Shown piece after piece: positions 25,142-34,237 of a stretch of DNA of 64,000 nt (positions are counted from its first letter, which is position 1; each line of letters opens with the position of its first letter). This DNA comes from CAYWWY01 sp964462525 (GTDB lineage Bacteria > Thermotogota > Thermotogae > MWEM01): NCBI GenBank assembly GCA_964462525.1, contig CAYWWY010000001.1:124001-188000 (forward strand). Direction: 5' to 3'. Made by a program: the position numbers and the translations under genes. Under the pieces are notes generated by a model. It was not told the DNA's origin, ran no database searches, and saw nothing but the letters and a program-made list of their open reading frames with translations.

Positions 25142-25618
25142 AGATCCATTATTGGTTTGTTACCATTTTTTGGGTGGGTTTATTGTTGGAGGGGCTTTGG
25201 GTTTGTGGTTATGGAAGATACTAGCTCCAATGGTCTACAGTCATCTGAGGGAAGATGGGATCCATCATGCCTGGATTCAATGGGTATTTTCAGGGATTCT
25301 TGGATTGATCGTGGGTGTATTGATATTCATATCTCTTGAAAAAACTATCTCTCTCATTTCGATGTTTCTCGGAGGATTCACGATCAGTATTCTTTTTTTT
25401 TTTGGGTATTGATCCAAATCCAACCCCAATGGTTCGGAGATTTCCAAACAGAGCCTGAATTGCTCTTTCATTGGAAGCTTGCGGGCGTTGCCGTTTTCTT
25501 TGGAGTCTTTGTAATCATAGTTTCTTTTGGGTTCAAAATAGGTTTCGGAAAAAAAGAGCGGATGCATCATAGAGAGGCGAATGGATTTCAATGGGTATGT
25601 TCCAGAAATTACTCCTAA
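25142..25618 (+). pseudogene. Frameshifted small membrane protein gene
   Basis: A coherent membrane protein can be read only by changing frame. Frame A gives IIGLLPFFG near 25148-25171; frame B continues GGFIVGGALGLWLWKILAPM through LGGFTISILFFFGY and stops at 25412; frame C then continues IQIQPQWFGDFQTEPELLFH and the helix AGVAVFFGVFVIIVSFGF to 25618. The first break is near a T6G3 run at about 25164, the second at a 12-base T run around 25390-25401. The parts together would make roughly 155 residues with about five helices, rich in glycine. Either the gene is decayed, the poly-T is mis-sequenced, or slippage is used. No start with a ribosome-binding site is evident. Confidence 0.55.
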
Positions 25619-26982
25619 TTAAGGATCAATCCGAATGGACGGAAGAACATAAAATAGCGCAAGGAATGAAGGCGTCAATCATTGAGGGGATTGGTGCAGT
25701 CGTTTTTTTGATTGTAACACAAGGCGTCTACTTTACCAAGATCGCTCTCAGTTTTGGAGCTGACGAATTCACTCTCGGGCTTCTCGGTTCGATCCAATTC
25801 TTATCAATGACATTTCAACTGATTGTTCCTCGAGTTGTGGAACGATTGAGCCGAAGAAAGCAATTCACGCTCATATTGAGTGTGGTGTCGCGGCTCATAT
25901 GGTCGTTATTCCTGATTTTCCCTCTAATCGGAATAATGAATACAGAACTCTTTATTGCCACAGTATCAATTAGCTTCATCTCTGGATCGATGGCTAACAA
26001 CGCTTGGACCTCATGGATGCGCGATCTTGTCCCAAGAGAAAAGATGGGGAAGTTTTACGGACGGCGGAACCTGATCTTATCTTTTGTTTCCATGATGACA
26101 GTATTGCTTTACTCGAATATCTTAGATCAAATGCCTGGCGAAACGGGAATACGAATCATATTGGTGCTCTCTCTTTCTGGAGCGGCTTTTGCTGGTTTCT
26201 TCCTCTCTCGTCAGTATGAACCACCTCTCAAAGAATCCAGTTCATGGTCGGAAATTCGCGCTGCCATTCAAAATAAAAACTTTCAAAAACTCTTGACATT
26301 TGCCTTTTTTTGGAACTTTACCCTATTGGTTTCCGCACCTTTCTTCTCTTTTCATATGATCGAAAACCTTCAACTTCCTTTTACCCTTATGGGGTACTTG
26401 GCGATTCTTTCCAGTATAGTTTCTATGATCTTTTACATCATATGGGGTAAGTTATCTGATCGAATAGGACATAAAAATATCCTAAGAGTTGGCATTGGTT
26501 TAGCATCTTGTCTTGCATTGCTATGGTTTTTCATGACCCCAGAGACAATGGCTGTTCTCCTTTGGACAGATAGCATCATTACTGGTGTCGCATGGTCTGC
26601 GATTAACTTAGCCATTTTTACTGTTCCCCTTTTAGTCGCAGGAAAGTCCTCTGGTGTATATCTATCTCTGTTCGCAGCTCTATCAGGTTTGGGAGGCTTT
26701 TCTGGTTCTTTGATCGGCGGAATACTTGCCAAGCAACTCTCTGAATATCGCTTTTTCCTCGGTCAGATGCCCATGTATGGTATTCAAATCCTTTTTTTGC
26801 TCGGATTTGGAATGCGTATTTCTGCGTTATTATTACTCAATCGAGTTGAGGTAACTGGACATGTCCGTCTAAGAAGCTTCGTGCTGAATGGGTTTCTGCT
26901 GCTTAGCCGGAAAACGACGCTTGAGCATTTCGACAATCTCAATCGGGCAAAATTTGTGGAACCGCCTTCTGACAATCCGTAA
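25591..26982 (+). CDS. Major facilitator superfamily transporter
   Basis: 463 residues with about twelve hydrophobic helices in two halves. The first cytoplasmic loop has RVVERLSRRKQFTLIL, and the second half has the matching WGKLSDRIGHKNILRVGIG, typical of MFS loop 2-3 and 8-9 basic motifs. N-terminal about 30 residues are cytoplasmic and charged. The substrate cannot be inferred. ATG 25591 and ATG 25597 are both possible starts; the gene overlaps the end of the broken membrane-protein frame by 28 bases. It ends about 40 bases before the promoter of the long operon. Confidence 0.87.
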   Translation: MGMFQKLLLIKDQSEWTEEHKIAQGMKASIIEGIGAVVFLIVTQGVYFTKIALSFGADEFTLGLLGSIQFLSMTFQLIVPRVVERLSRRKQFTLILSVVSRLIWSLFLIFPLIGIMNTELFIATVSISFISGSMANNAWTSWMRDLVPREKMGKFYGRRNLILSFVSMMTVLLYSNILDQMPGETGIRIILVLSLSGAAFAGFFLSRQYEPPLKESSSWSEIRAAIQNKNFQKLLTFAFFWNFTLLVSAPFFSFHMIENLQLPFTLMGYLAILSSIVSMIFYIIWGKLSDRIGHKNILRVGIGLASCLALLWFFMTPETMAVLLWTDSIITGVAWSAINLAIFTVPLLVAGKSSGVYLSLFAALSGLGGFSGSLIGGILAKQLSEYRFFLGQMPMYGIQILFLLGFGMRISALLLLNRVEVTGHVRLRSFVLNGFLLLSRKTTLEHFDNLNRAKFVEPPSDNP

Positions 26983-27020
26983 GAATCTGCTCCTCAGACA
27001 GAGTAGGATCACATTCATAC

Positions 27021-27049
27021 TTGAACTTGTATGGAAAACGTAGTATACT
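27021..27049 (+). promoter_or_regulatory. Promoter of the 27-42.5 kb operon
   Basis: TTGAAC (27021-27026), a 17-base spacer and TATACT (27044-27049). Transcription would start near 27056, and GGGGGGAG precedes the ATG at 27080. No other convincing promoter or terminator was noticed before 42551. Confidence 0.65.
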
Positions 27050-27079
27050 ATCCACGAAAACACCAAAGGGGGGAGAATA

Positions 27080-28273
27080 ATGTTCTTATCTCAAAGAGCG
27101 AGAAATATGCAATCTTCACCGATCCGAAGATTGATTCCATTTGCCGAACAAGCGAAGCGGAACGGGATTCAAGTCATGCATCTCAATATAGGTGATCCGG
27201 ATATTCCCACTCCTAGAGCATTTTTTGATTCGATCGCTTCTTTTCCTGGCACAGTGGTTCCTTATTCTCATTCTGCGGGACTGATTGAACTCCGTGAAGG
27301 GTTTTGCGATTATTATCGTCAATGGGGATTTCCAGTAACACCGGAAGAATTGATTGTTACTGATGGCGGTAGCGAAGCAATCATATTTGCTTTTGCCGTG
27401 ATCGCGGATCCTGGGGATCAAGTCATGGTGATTGAACCGTTTTATGCAAATTATCGGAGTTTTGCGGAGATGATGAGCTTGGGGATCGTTCCAGTTCAAT
27501 CCGATCCCGACAAAGGGTATTCCATGCCCCCAATGGATCAATTTGAACAGGCGTTGAATCCAAAAGTAAAAGGTTTGATTCTCTCAAATCCATGCAATCC
27601 GACTGGTGCTGTTTACTCCATAGATGATATAGAAAGGCTCCTTGCTTTCGCCAAGAAAAACAATCTGTATGTGATTGTGGATGAGGTGTACCGTGAATTC
27701 GTCTTCGATGGGAAAAAGCCCTTTTCTGCCATGCAATTTTCAAACTATCATGATATACTAATTATGGTCGATAGCATATCAAAACGCTATAGCACGTGCG
27801 GAGCACGAATCGGTGTTTTAGTGACGAAAAACAAAGAAGTCATCAGCCAGGCAATGAAAATGGCTCAAGCGAGGTTGTCTCCTCCGACAATGGCTCAGTA
27901 CGGAGCTTTGGGCCTAATAAAAATGGATAGAGAGTACATCATGAGTGTCCGGGATGAATATCAAAAAAGAAGGGATATTGTATATGAAGAACTAAGCAAG
28001 GTTCCCGGGTTATCATTTCTTAAACCACAGGGCGCCTTTTATGTTTCCGTAAAATTGCCCGTTCCAAACAGCGAATCCTTTGTCAAGTGGATGCTAACGG
28101 ATTTTTCCTTTCAAGGAAAAACCACAATGGTTGCTCCGCTTAATGGGTTTTATGCTACACCCGGCGCCGGCGAACAGGAGATTCGTATTGCTTATGTGCT
28201 TGAGGAGTCATCGCTCCGCTTATCTTGCGAGATGTTGCGAATCGGGCTCGAGCAATACCCCCAAGGGAGGTAA
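27080..28273 (+). CDS. PLP-dependent aminotransferase, class I/II
   Basis: 397 residues, fold type I. Landmarks: LNIGDPDIPTPRAFFDSI, the cofactor region VTDGGSEAIIFAF, SNPCNPTGAVYS, the Asp/Tyr pair in VIVDEVYREFVF, and the Schiff-base Lys in MVDSISKRYSTCGARIG. It ends with a substrate-binding Arg region (EQEIRIAYVLEE). It resembles aspartate/aromatic aminotransferase-like enzymes; substrate is not clear. It leads the long operon, 3 bases ahead of the mutase. The PLP synthase genes pdxS and pdxT in the same operon would supply its cofactor. Confidence 0.92.
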   Translation: MFLSQRARNMQSSPIRRLIPFAEQAKRNGIQVMHLNIGDPDIPTPRAFFDSIASFPGTVVPYSHSAGLIELREGFCDYYRQWGFPVTPEELIVTDGGSEAIIFAFAVIADPGDQVMVIEPFYANYRSFAEMMSLGIVPVQSDPDKGYSMPPMDQFEQALNPKVKGLILSNPCNPTGAVYSIDDIERLLAFAKKNNLYVIVDEVYREFVFDGKKPFSAMQFSNYHDILIMVDSISKRYSTCGARIGVLVTKNKEVISQAMKMAQARLSPPTMAQYGALGLIKMDREYIMSVRDEYQKRRDIVYEELSKVPGLSFLKPQGAFYVSVKLPVPNSESFVKWMLTDFSFQGKTTMVAPLNGFYATPGAGEQEIRIAYVLEESSLRLSCEMLRIGLEQYPQGR

Positions 28274-28276
28274 CGA

Positions 28277-29947
28277 ATGAAAGAAGCGGATTGTCAGAAC
28301 CAATTGCAGAAAGCTCAAAAACAATGGGAACAAGAAAAAGAGCAAAGGAAAAAGAGACCAACACCTGAAAAATTCTCATCAAGCGGATATCCTTTTCAAG
28401 AGCTCTATACCCCAAATGACATTCAAGATTTCGACTATTTGGAGCATCTTGGTTTTCCTGGCCAATACCCATATACAAGAGGCGTCCAGCCCACCATGTA
28501 CCGAGGAAGAGTATGGACGATGAGACAATATGCAGGTTTTGGAACAGCCGAGCAATCAAACGAACGATATAAATATCTACTCAATCAAGGTCAGACGGGG
28601 CTTTCCGTGGCTTTTGACCTACCGACCCAAATCGGATATGACTCGGATGATTCTTTGGCTGCAGGCGAAGTCGGCAAAGTAGGAGTTGCTATTGATTCGC
28701 TCGCAGATATGGAAGTTCTTTTCCGTGGAATTCCTTTAGACAAAGTGAGCACTTCAATGACGATCAATGCAACCGCTTCCGTTTTGTTGGCCATGTATAT
28801 GGCAGTAGCAGACCAACAGGGGGTACATCACCACTTACTGAGCGGAACCATCCAAAACGACATTCTCAAAGAATACATTGCGCGAGGAACCTATCGGTTC
28901 CCCCCTCAACCTTCGATGAAGATCATTACTGATATTTTTTCATATTGTTCGCAAAACCTTCCCAAATGGAACACCATCAGCATCAGCGGATATCATATCC
29001 GTGAAGCTGGTGCTACGGCTGCGCAAGAAATTGCATTTACCCTTGCGGATGGGATTGCCTATGTGCAAGCAGCAATTGATACCGGACAAGATCCCAACGT
29101 TTTTGGCCAAAGGCTCTCTTTTTTCTTTGCCGCCCATAATGATTTGTTCGAGGAAATTGCGAAATTCCGTGCCGCTCGCAGACTTTGGGCCAAATTAATG
29201 AAAGAGCAGTTTGGTGTTACCAACGAAAAAGCTATGCAGATGAGGTTTCACACCCAAACAGGCGGATCAACATTAACAGCGCAACAACCGGAAAATAACA
29301 TAGTTCGTGTGGCCATACAAGCTCTTTCTGCCATTCTGGGTGGTACACAGTCGCTTCATACCAATTCCTTTGATGAAGCGCTTGCGTTGCCTAGTGAAGA
29401 ATCGGTACGCATCGCTTTGCGAACACAGCAAGTGCTGGCCCATGAAAGCGGTGTCACGAATACTGTTGACCCGCTTGGGGGTAGCTATTATCTGGAGCTC
29501 ATCACAGATCAACTAGAGAAAAAAGCGATGGGATACATTTCAACCATTACGAAGATGGGCGGAATGGTGAAAGCAATTGAAGATGGGTATGTTCAGAGAG
29601 AGATCATGGAGAGCGCGTATCGGTACCAAAAGGATATAGAATCTGAAGCATCAGTTATTGTGGGTGTCAATCAATTCCAGGTCGAGGAATTACACCACAA
29701 CAGGCCCCTTTTGCGAGTCGATCCGGAGTTAGAAATTCATCAAATCCAACAGCTTCAGGAAATCAAAGGAAAAAGAAATGCTTCCAATATCAAGGATCAT
29801 TGCTCACGCTTGAAGGTTGCGGCAGAAAAAGGAGAAAATATTATGCCCCATATCTATGATGCAGTACGCTCGTATACCACGTTAGGCGAGATCTCTTATA
29901 CGCTTTCCAAAGTGTATGGAGAATATATGGAGGCCCCGGTTCTGTGA
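28277..29947 (+). CDS. Methylmalonyl-CoA mutase large subunit, catalytic domain only
   Basis: 556 residues matching the acyl-CoA-binding TIM barrel of B12-dependent acyl-CoA mutases: RGVQPTMYRGRVWTMRQYAG, then GLSVAFDLPTQIGYDSDD, and SGTIQNDILKEYIARGTYRF. The Tyr after TM and the Arg in ARGTYRF match residues used for methylmalonyl-CoA selection, so methylmalonyl-CoA is favoured over isobutyryl-CoA; this is inference. It ends at VYGEYMEAPVL, with no C-terminal cobalamin-binding domain (no DxHxxG), so a separate small subunit must be encoded elsewhere. No epimerase or MeaB chaperone is adjacent. The stop overlaps the next start as GTGA. Confidence 0.93.
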   Translation: MKEADCQNQLQKAQKQWEQEKEQRKKRPTPEKFSSSGYPFQELYTPNDIQDFDYLEHLGFPGQYPYTRGVQPTMYRGRVWTMRQYAGFGTAEQSNERYKYLLNQGQTGLSVAFDLPTQIGYDSDDSLAAGEVGKVGVAIDSLADMEVLFRGIPLDKVSTSMTINATASVLLAMYMAVADQQGVHHHLLSGTIQNDILKEYIARGTYRFPPQPSMKIITDIFSYCSQNLPKWNTISISGYHIREAGATAAQEIAFTLADGIAYVQAAIDTGQDPNVFGQRLSFFFAAHNDLFEEIAKFRAARRLWAKLMKEQFGVTNEKAMQMRFHTQTGGSTLTAQQPENNIVRVAIQALSAILGGTQSLHTNSFDEALALPSEESVRIALRTQQVLAHESGVTNTVDPLGGSYYLELITDQLEKKAMGYISTITKMGGMVKAIEDGYVQREIMESAYRYQKDIESEASVIVGVNQFQVEELHHNRPLLRVDPELEIHQIQQLQEIKGKRNASNIKDHCSRLKVAAEKGENIMPHIYDAVRSYTTLGEISYTLSKVYGEYMEAPVL

Positions 29948-31233
29948 GCCCTAATGAACGATTGAACCCAAGCCTCTTCAAGATTCCTATGGATCGAATC
30001 CGATCTGGGTACTATTCCGACAAGTACTTCACTCGGTTTGTGGAGGTACTAAAAAAAAGGGGGCGCCACGCTTCGGTGGTGTACCAGTTTTTTCCCAGAC
30101 AAGATGCATGCATTGTCGGGCTTGATGAAGCAATCGCTATTTTGAGAACCTGTACGGGGCGGTATCGAGATGAAAAAAAGGCGCACCGCATTTTTCAATC
30201 TCTTTTAGAGTCGGAACGAAAGGTCCAAAGCGCTGCCTACGAGATGGACCGAAAAGAGAGCGAGTTCGCTTTTCAGACAAAAATGGACCTAAGAGAGCAA
30301 CTGAATGATCTATGGGAAGATCATTGGGGAAAAATTCAGGTGAAAGCCCTTTTTGATGGTGAAATGGTTTTAAGCGACGAAGTGGTGATGACCATAGAAG
30401 GCGATCCTACTTTTTTTGGCTATCTTGAGACCGTACTCCTTGGGGTAATGGCTCGCGCTTCAAGCACAGCAACGGCTGTGAGAAAGGTCGTTTCTGCAGC
30501 CCGAAGGAAACCGATCCTTTTCTTTTCTGCTCGGTTTGATCATTACTGGCTACAAGCAACGGATGGATATGCCGCTTTGAAAGCTGGCGCGTTTGGTGTT
30601 TCAACCGACGCGAATGCGGATTATTGGGGCGCTGAGAGTATGGGGACCATTCCCCACGCCTTAATTTCTACATTTCATGGGGATACATGTGCTGCTGCGA
30701 TGGCTTTTGACGAATGCATCGATCCAACAGTAAACCGAATCGTCCTTGTCGATTGGGACAATGATTGTATCGGAACAACCAAAAAAGTACTCCATGATTA
30801 CGTCGAAAGACTAAGTGCCAATCGTAACACAATGAAAAAACCTGACCTTTCTGCGATCATTGGGCCCGGAAAAGGCAAGATCTGGGGCGTTCGGTTTGAT
30901 ACTTCCGGTTCGCTCAGAGATCGTTCCGTACCCCCTCAGGATTCAAACTCCTTAGGAGTTTGCCCCGAATTGGTTTGGCTTGCAAGAAAAGAGTTTGACC
31001 GGATCGGCGCACATGATCTTAAGATTGTCGTTTCAGGAGGGTTTGATTCGGAAAAAATCACTCTTTTTGAAACCTTGGAAGTACCCGCTGACGTATATGG
31101 GGTTGGAGCGAAGCTGTTGAGAGAAAAGGTTGATCTCACTGCGGACATTGTAATGGTCGATCATAAGCCATGCGCGAAATATGGCCGAACTAAAGGGAAC
31201 TTTGAACGATTGAGTGTTGTATCATTGGCATAG
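29944..31233 (+). CDS. Nicotinate phosphoribosyltransferase family enzyme
   Basis: 429 residues, GTG start overlapping the preceding stop. Typical NAPRTase features include IRSGYYSDKYFTRFVEVL near the N-terminus, the FSARFDHYWLQATDGY region, GTIPHALISTFHGDTCAAAM and LVDWDNDCIGTTKKVL, and the C-terminal phosphate-binding IVVSGGFDSEKITLFE with YGVGAKLL. It makes nicotinate mononucleotide from nicotinate and PRPP in NAD salvage. The chain is long enough to be functional. It is in the same operon as the pyridoxal-phosphate synthase genes, making a run of cofactor genes. Confidence 0.9.
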   Translation: MSPNERLNPSLFKIPMDRIRSGYYSDKYFTRFVEVLKKRGRHASVVYQFFPRQDACIVGLDEAIAILRTCTGRYRDEKKAHRIFQSLLESERKVQSAAYEMDRKESEFAFQTKMDLREQLNDLWEDHWGKIQVKALFDGEMVLSDEVVMTIEGDPTFFGYLETVLLGVMARASSTATAVRKVVSAARRKPILFFSARFDHYWLQATDGYAALKAGAFGVSTDANADYWGAESMGTIPHALISTFHGDTCAAAMAFDECIDPTVNRIVLVDWDNDCIGTTKKVLHDYVERLSANRNTMKKPDLSAIIGPGKGKIWGVRFDTSGSLRDRSVPPQDSNSLGVCPELVWLARKEFDRIGAHDLKIVVSGGFDSEKITLFETLEVPADVYGVGAKLLREKVDLTADIVMVDHKPCAKYGRTKGNFERLSVVSLA

Positions 31234-31246
31234 GAGGGAACGGATA

Positions 31247-32125
31247 ATGCAACAAAAAGGAACATGGACCGTTAAAACAGGATTCGCGGATATGTTTAAG
31301 AACGGAGTCATCATGGATGTCACAAATGCTGAAGAAGCAACTATAGCTCAAGACGCGGGGGCAGTAGCTGTCATGGCATTGGACATGGTCCCAGCAGATA
31401 TCCGGAAAGCGGGTGGTGTCGCGCGAATGGCCAGTGTCTGTGTTATTCGTGAAATTATGGATGCCGTAAGCATTCCGGTTATGGCTAAATGTAGGATCGG
31501 TCATATTGCGGAAGCGAAAGTTCTTGAAGAAATCGGAGTCGATTTTATCGATGAATCGGAGGTATTAACTCCCGCTGATGATCGATATCATATTCGAAAA
31601 CATGACTTCTCTGTACCATTTGTCTGCGGTTGCCGTAATTTGGGAGAAGCGTTGCGAAGAATCGCGGAAGGCGCTGCAATGATTCGGACAAAAGGAGAGC
31701 CAGGAACTGGCAACGTCGTTGAAGCTGTTACCCACGCGCGTTCAGTTCTTGGTGAGATTCGAAAAGCCATGACGATGCCTACCGAGGAACTGGTGTATTA
31801 TGCCAAAGAATTAGGTGCCCCCGTACAACTCGTCGAACAAGTCAAAGAATTGGGACGGTTGCCTGTGGTGAACTTTTCTGCAGGTGGTGTAGCCACACCA
31901 GCTGATGCTGCTCTGATGATGATGCTGGGTATGGATGGAGTCTTTGTGGGTTCCGGGATATTCAAGTCGGATAACCCAAAAAAGATGGCTTCAGCCATTG
32001 TACAAGCGGTCTTGCATTGGGATGATCCAAAAAAGCTGGTTGAAATCAGCGAAGATATTGGCCAACCGATGAAAGGATTGGATAAAGAAGAACTGGAAAT
32101 ACGCATGCAAGACCGGAGTCAATAG
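31247..32125 (+). CDS. pdxS: Pyridoxal 5'-phosphate synthase subunit PdxS
   Basis: 292 residues. Forms PLP from ribose 5-phosphate (or ribulose 5-phosphate), glyceraldehyde 3-phosphate and ammonia in a dodecamer with PdxT. Nearly every family signature is present: GFADMFKNGVIMDVTNAEEA, MALDMVPADIRKAGGVARM, the catalytic-Lys segment IPVMAKCRIGHIAEAKVLEE, DFIDESEVLTPAD, and VNFSAGGVATPADAALMM. ATG 31247 is chosen for its TAGGAGGG site; the frame is open further upstream without supporting signals. pdxT begins one base after the stop. Confidence 0.98.
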   Translation: MQQKGTWTVKTGFADMFKNGVIMDVTNAEEATIAQDAGAVAVMALDMVPADIRKAGGVARMASVCVIREIMDAVSIPVMAKCRIGHIAEAKVLEEIGVDFIDESEVLTPADDRYHIRKHDFSVPFVCGCRNLGEALRRIAEGAAMIRTKGEPGTGNVVEAVTHARSVLGEIRKAMTMPTEELVYYAKELGAPVQLVEQVKELGRLPVVNFSAGGVATPADAALMMMLGMDGVFVGSGIFKSDNPKKMASAIVQAVLHWDDPKKLVEISEDIGQPMKGLDKEELEIRMQDRSQ

Positions 32126-32126
32126 C

Positions 32127-32720
32127 ATGCGTATCGGGGTTCTTTCAATGCAAGGAGGTATTGAAGAACACCTTCGGGTTTTTTCTCGGATCGGAGTGGA
32201 TGCCCATCGTGTCAAAACCCAAGAACATATCGCACTTTCGGACGGTTTTATCTTTCCGGGCGGGGAAAGTACAGCAATGATTAAACTCATTGAAACCAAT
32301 GGATTGGAAGAACCCTTACGGAAACGAATTGTTGAGGAAAAAGTCCCTGTTTATGGGTCGTGTGCCGGAATGGTCCTCCTTTCTCGAAGGATTACCAATT
32401 ATCCTCAACAAAAGACTTTGGGATTCATGGATATCGAAGTATGCAGAAATGCGTTCGGCCGTCAGCTGGATTCATTTGAAGAAGATCTTGTCCTAGAGGG
32501 ATGGGGCGGCAATCCAATTCGTGCCATTTTTATCCGCGCGCCGATCATTGAACGCCGTGGGCCCCAAGTACAAATCCTTGCGAAATCAACAAAAGGGGCT
32601 GTAATGGCTGTTCAAGATCAGATGCTTGTTACTTCGTTTCATCCGGAATTGACAGGAGATTATCGGGTTCATCATTTTTTTCTTGGGATGGTGGAGGATT
32701 GGCTAAGTACGCACAGATAA
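32127..32720 (+). CDS. pdxT: Pyridoxal 5'-phosphate synthase glutaminase subunit PdxT
   Basis: 197 residues. A class I glutamine amidotransferase that hydrolyses glutamine and channels ammonia to PdxS. It opens MRIGVLSMQGGIEEHLRVF; GGESTAM, the nucleophile Cys in VYGSCAGMVLLSRR and the His-x-Glu pair in TSFHPELTGDYRVH complete the triad. It directly follows pdxS, as in most organisms, and its end overlaps yifB by 22 bases. Confidence 0.97.
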   Translation: MRIGVLSMQGGIEEHLRVFSRIGVDAHRVKTQEHIALSDGFIFPGGESTAMIKLIETNGLEEPLRKRIVEEKVPVYGSCAGMVLLSRRITNYPQQKTLGFMDIEVCRNAFGRQLDSFEEDLVLEGWGGNPIRAIFIRAPIIERRGPQVQILAKSTKGAVMAVQDQMLVTSFHPELTGDYRVHHFFLGMVEDWLSTHR

Positions 32721-34237
32721 ACAGCGCTGTCTTGCTTGGACTGAACCTATATCCCGTTATTGTAGAGTCCTTTGTGGATTCTCGGGCGATTCAGCATGAT
32801 ATTGACATCGTGGGTTTAGGCGATACCGTTGTTAAGGAGAGCAAGAAGAGAATCAAAAGCGCCATTTATGCAAACAAACTAAGCATCCCAACGGGAAAGG
32901 TTATCATTAATCTTGCCCCCGGCGACCTTCGGAAAGAAGGTACTTCTTTGGATTTACCGATGGCAATTTCTATGCTGGGGTGTGATGAAACCAACGGGTT
33001 TTTGCCCATGAATGATCATTTTTTCTTTGGAGAATTGGCTTTGGATGGAAAACTTCGGGCAGTACGAGGAGTAGTGCCTTTGCTTCAAGGGTTATCCAAA
33101 TCGCACCCTACCCCAAAAGTAATTCTACCGGTAGAAAGCGAGCATGAGGCTTCACTGATTAAAGAATGTAATGTTTACTTGGCTGAGAATCTTACCGAAG
33201 TGATTTCGTATATGAAAGGTCAATGCGTGTTACGGTCTCCAAATGGAGGGGCAAATGAAACTGTTATCGGGTTTGATGTTGATTTTTCTGAGGTTCACGG
33301 ACAATATATGGCCAAAAGAGCCTTGGAAATAGCAGCAGCCGGTGGGCACCATCTATTTATGAAAGGACCTCCGGGATCAGGAAAAACGATGTTGGCTCAA
33401 AGGCTTCCCACCATTCTTCCTCCTCTCTCGTACGACGCTTTTTTGGAAACATTATCCATCTACAGCATTTCGGGAAAGGTGTATGGAACCCATAATCAAA
33501 GGCAACCTCCATTTCGAGCTCCTCACCATACAGCTTCAAGGGCAGCCTTGATCGGAGGAGGACCCAATGCACGACCTGGAGAGGTAAGTTTGGCGCACAA
33601 TGGTGTGCTTTTTCTGGATGAAGTTCCTGAGTTTCCCAAAGACGCTTTAGAGTGTTTACGGCAACCTTTAGAAGAAGGAATGGTTCAAATTTCTCGGGTT
33701 CGAGCGACGTTAACCTACCCTGCCCGTTTTTCGCTCGTAGCTGCGCAGAACCCTTGTATGTGCGGGAATTATGGAGATCCGAAGAGGACGTGCAATTGCA
33801 GTCCCAGAGATATCATTCGTTATAATCTAAGGATTTCGGGGCCTTTGCGCGATCGAATGGATATCATGATTGAGGTTCCGAGATTGCCCTATGAAGAGAT
33901 CCGTACGCAAATTCAACAAGAGAGTTCCGAATCAATACGGAACCGAGTGATGCAGGCAAGAGAAATCCAAATCAACCGCCAGAGTGAAGCGGGGTTTTCT
34001 CATCAGTTGAATGCTTCTTTGTCAGGGAAGACACTGAAAAGCGCGTGTATCCTGGATCAAAAAGGAGAAGAATTGCTTGAGATGGCGATTAACCGATTTC
34101 ACTTGACTGGCAGAGGCATTAACAAAATCCTCAGAGTTGCTCGAACCATAGCAGACCTCAACGAAAAAAAACAGATCGAACCCCGACACGTAGCGGAAGC
34201 GATTCAATTCCGAGAAAAAAGATGGGAGGACAGATAA
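32699..34237 (+). CDS. YifB/ComM-family AAA+ ATPase (Mg-chelatase-like)
   Basis: 512 residues with the YifB layout: an N-terminal Lon-protease-like domain (about 1-175, INLAPGDLRKEGTSLDLPMA), a central Mg-chelatase-type AAA+ ATPase with Walker A GPPGSGKTMLAQRLP and the Walker B/sensor region VLFLDEVPEF, Cys-rich insert AQNPCMCGNYGDPKRTCNC, and a C-terminal helical domain. ComM, the studied member, is a branch-migration helicase in natural transformation. The start is a TTG at 32699 with GGAGG only one base upstream, so the true start is uncertain. It overlaps pdxT and abuts cheX. Confidence 0.92.
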   Translation: MAKYAQINSAVLLGLNLYPVIVESFVDSRAIQHDIDIVGLGDTVVKESKKRIKSAIYANKLSIPTGKVIINLAPGDLRKEGTSLDLPMAISMLGCDETNGFLPMNDHFFFGELALDGKLRAVRGVVPLLQGLSKSHPTPKVILPVESEHEASLIKECNVYLAENLTEVISYMKGQCVLRSPNGGANETVIGFDVDFSEVHGQYMAKRALEIAAAGGHHLFMKGPPGSGKTMLAQRLPTILPPLSYDAFLETLSIYSISGKVYGTHNQRQPPFRAPHHTASRAALIGGGPNARPGEVSLAHNGVLFLDEVPEFPKDALECLRQPLEEGMVQISRVRATLTYPARFSLVAAQNPCMCGNYGDPKRTCNCSPRDIIRYNLRISGPLRDRMDIMIEVPRLPYEEIRTQIQQESSESIRNRVMQAREIQINRQSEAGFSHQLNASLSGKTLKSACILDQKGEELLEMAINRFHLTGRGINKILRVARTIADLNEKKQIEPRHVAEAIQFREKRWEDR

